Source: Nocardioides gilvus (GTDB lineage: Bacteria; Actinomycetota; Actinomycetes; Propionibacteriales; Nocardioidaceae). From it: a stretch of 64,000 nt of DNA. The stretch spans positions 868,001-932,000 of the forward strand of contig NZ_QHKY01000001.1 in assembly GCF_003194605.1 (NCBI RefSeq), written 5' to 3'. The first letter of the stretch is position 1. Every line of letters begins with the position of its first letter. Positions 62,581 to 64,000 of the stretch are shown here, in pieces. The position numbers and the translations under genes were made by a program. The notes below the pieces were generated by a model that saw nothing but the letters and a program-made list of their open reading frames with translations, ran no database searches and was not told where the DNA came from.

Positions 62581-64000
62581 ATGACATGCGTGAGTTTCCT
62601 TCGTCGTCACTGGTTGTTGTCCTCTCTGGGTGCCTTGGTTCTGTTGATCATCGGGCTTGCGTTGTTGGCCCTCCCGCTGCGCTCGGTCCCGGCCGACGCG
62701 AGCGCGGCGCAGGACGACCTGACCCGTGCCGTGGAGGCGCTGCAGGCGGACGACTCCGAGGTGGGGTTCGACCACGTCGCGCAGGCCCGGGTGCACGTCG
62801 ATGACGTCACCGCCGTCACCGACGGCATCGGTGCGAAGATCCTGAGCTGGGTACCGTTGGCGGGGTCGGGCGTGCGCGACGTACGTGACCTGGCCACCGC
62901 GATGGATCACCTCACCTCCGCGATGGAGGTGGGTGAGGAGCTCTACCCACAGATCGCGAGTGAGGACTCCCAGCTGCTGAGCGACGGCAATGTCGACCTC
63001 GAGATCCTCGACGCCTCCCTGGCCGGCCTGAAGTCGGTGACCAGGCACATGCGTGCGGCCCGTACACACCTGAACGACGTCGAGGGCAAGAACCTGCTCG
63101 TCGGCGACACCACGGCCGACGCGCGCGACACCGCGCTGGAGAAGGTGGACCCGGCGGCCAGCACGCTCGACAACCTCTCCCCGCTCTTCGACTCCCTGCC
63201 CGAGATGCTCGGCTCCGAGGGCCAGCGCGGTTACGTGATCGCGATGATGAACCCCGCCGAGATGAAGTACTCCGGCGGTTCGATGCTGACCTTCTCCCGG
63301 CTCAGGATCGACGGCGGCGAGATCGAGCAGGGCGCGAGCGGGGACATAGTCACCGACCCAAAGCTCTTCCGGCTGCTGCACTGGGACCGGGTCGAGGACA
63401 ACCCATTCTCCCGCAAGAAGCGCCAGCGCATCACCCACGCCAACTCGGCGCCCTCGTGGCCGGTCAGCGGCGAGGACACCCTGCGCGCTTGGGACAAACT
63501 GAAGAAGCAGGAGAGCGACGGTCTGATCGCCCTCGACGTAGTGGCGATGGCCAACCTACTCAAAGCCACCGGCCCGCTGGAGGTCGAGGGCTTGGGCACG
63601 GTCACCTCCGACAACCTCGTCGAGATCACCGCTGGCGACTATGACCGTTTTGGCAAGAACGAGCAGGAGGAGCGCAAGGCGCTCAACCAGGCGCTGATCC
63701 CGGCCTTCATGGACCGGATCTTCTCGGGCGTCGACTTCATCGCCACGATGAAGGCGCTGGGCGAGTCCGCCAAGGGTCGGCACCTGGCTCTCTACTTCCG
63801 TGACGAGCCGGCGCAGAAGGCGAGTGCCTCGATGGGCTTCGCGGGCGACCTCTCCGACACCGAGCACGACTACATCGGCGCCTTCACCCAGAACCGCGTC
63901 GGCTCCAAGGCCGACTACTGGCAGCAGAAGAGGCTCAAGCACGACGTACGCCTCAACGAGGACGGCTCGGCCCGGGTCACCCTGCGCACCACGATCGCCA
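62581..64000 (+). CDS. DUF4012 family membrane-anchored protein, copy 2 (cut by window end)
   Basis: At least 473 residues visible, running off the window. Translation from ATG 62581 reads MTCVSFLRRHWLLSSLGALVLLIIG..., nearly identical to copy 1 for long stretches ([43 protein letters not shown]). The upstream TCTCTGGCACCATGAC matches the same region of copy 1 (TCTCTGGCACGATGAC), so promoter and start were duplicated together. A recent tandem duplication. Confidence 0.85.
   Translation, partial: MTCVSFLRRHWLLSSLGALVLLIIGLALLALPLRSVPADASAAQDDLTRAVEALQADDSEVGFDHVAQARVHVDDVTAVTDGIGAKILSWVPLAGSGVRDVRDLATAMDHLTSAMEVGEELYPQIASEDSQLLSDGNVDLEILDASLAGLKSVTRHMRAARTHLNDVEGKNLLVGDTTADARDTALEKVDPAASTLDNLSPLFDSLPEMLGSEGQRGYVIAMMNPAEMKYSGGSMLTFSRLRIDGGEIEQGASGDIVTDPKLFRLLHWDRVEDNPFSRKKRQRITHANSAPSWPVSGEDTLRAWDKLKKQESDGLIALDVVAMANLLKATGPLEVEGLGTVTSDNLVEITAGDYDRFGKNEQEERKALNQALIPAFMDRIFSGVDFIATMKALGESAKGRHLALYFRDEPAQKASASMGFAGDLSDTEHDYIGAFTQNRVGSKADYWQQKRLKHDVRLNEDGSARVTLRTTIA

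Overview
The window is 64 kb of a very GC-rich actinobacterial chromosome. The gene set points to an aerobic actinomycete of the Nocardioides type: mycothiol synthesis (mshA), SenX3/RegX3, F420 enzymes (an NADPH:F420 reductase-like protein and a luciferase-like oxidoreductase), glucosyl-3-phosphoglycerate synthase next to a folP paralogue, a DUF222/HNH (13E12-type) protein, and many apparently leaderless genes with a TANNNT box 6-7 nt before the start codon. The species assignment is inference. I see no rRNA, tRNA, CRISPR array, transposase or phage genes. Coding density is high and no gene-free stretch exceeds about 300 bases.

Layout. 0-4.2 kb: senX3-regX3 two-component system, then mshA with a YbjN-like protein, and a small membrane protein. 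4.3-9 kb: RNase HI fused to an NTF2-like (DUF4440-type) domain, a short-chain dehydrogenase, an aspartate/glutamate racemase, a DUF4126 membrane protein, a metallo-beta-lactamase-fold hydrolase and ferritin. 9.2-17.3 kb: typA/bipA, an unusual HTH-ECF S-component fusion, an FMN reductase divergent from a TetR regulator with a clear operator between them, MOSC and methyltransferase genes, and cstA with its YbdD partner. 17.4-22.3 kb: two poorly known genes, an F420 reductase, an acyl-CoA dehydrogenase plus dehydrogenase pair, and a CarH-like MerR/B12-binding regulator. 22.5-27.7 kb: a complete five-gene peptide/nickel-type ABC importer with a Fur-family-like palindrome at its promoter. 27.6-36.3 kb: a winged-helix protein, the DUF222/HNH protein, a beta-oxidation block (enoyl-CoA hydratase, thiolase, 3-hydroxyacyl-CoA dehydrogenase, nitroreductase, TetR), rhomboid protease and a hypothetical protein. 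36.4-44 kb: MarR regulator and the fused mutase icmF, a universal stress protein, two DUF202 proteins, an MFS exporter and an F420-type oxidoreductase.

44.2-48.1 kb: a FecCD/BtuCD-type ABC importer (family often annotated as F420-0 transporter) divergent from a cytosolic BtuF-like protein. 48.2-53.9 kb: a large membrane protein with an internal lipoprotein-like signal, a RibD-like reductase, a LigB-like protein, folP2, gpgS and an enoyl-CoA hydratase. 54-56.4 kb: two paralogous Tat-exported proteins flanking a truncated AbiEi/DUF559-type gene. 56.5-64 kb: a sugar-nucleotide/surface polysaccharide locus (galE, two gmd-like genes, rmlA) ending in tandem DUF4012 genes, the second cut off by the window end.

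Common threads. Acyl-CoA and branched-chain/odd-chain catabolism (two enoyl-CoA hydratases, thiolase, dehydrogenases, IcmF) run alongside B12 use (IcmF, CarH-like regulator, BtuF/BtuCD-like genes). A family of palindromic intergenic repeats with the core GACGTCATCAC...GTGATGACGTC occurs in at least four places between 33 and 60 kb and is the most notable structure not explained by genes.
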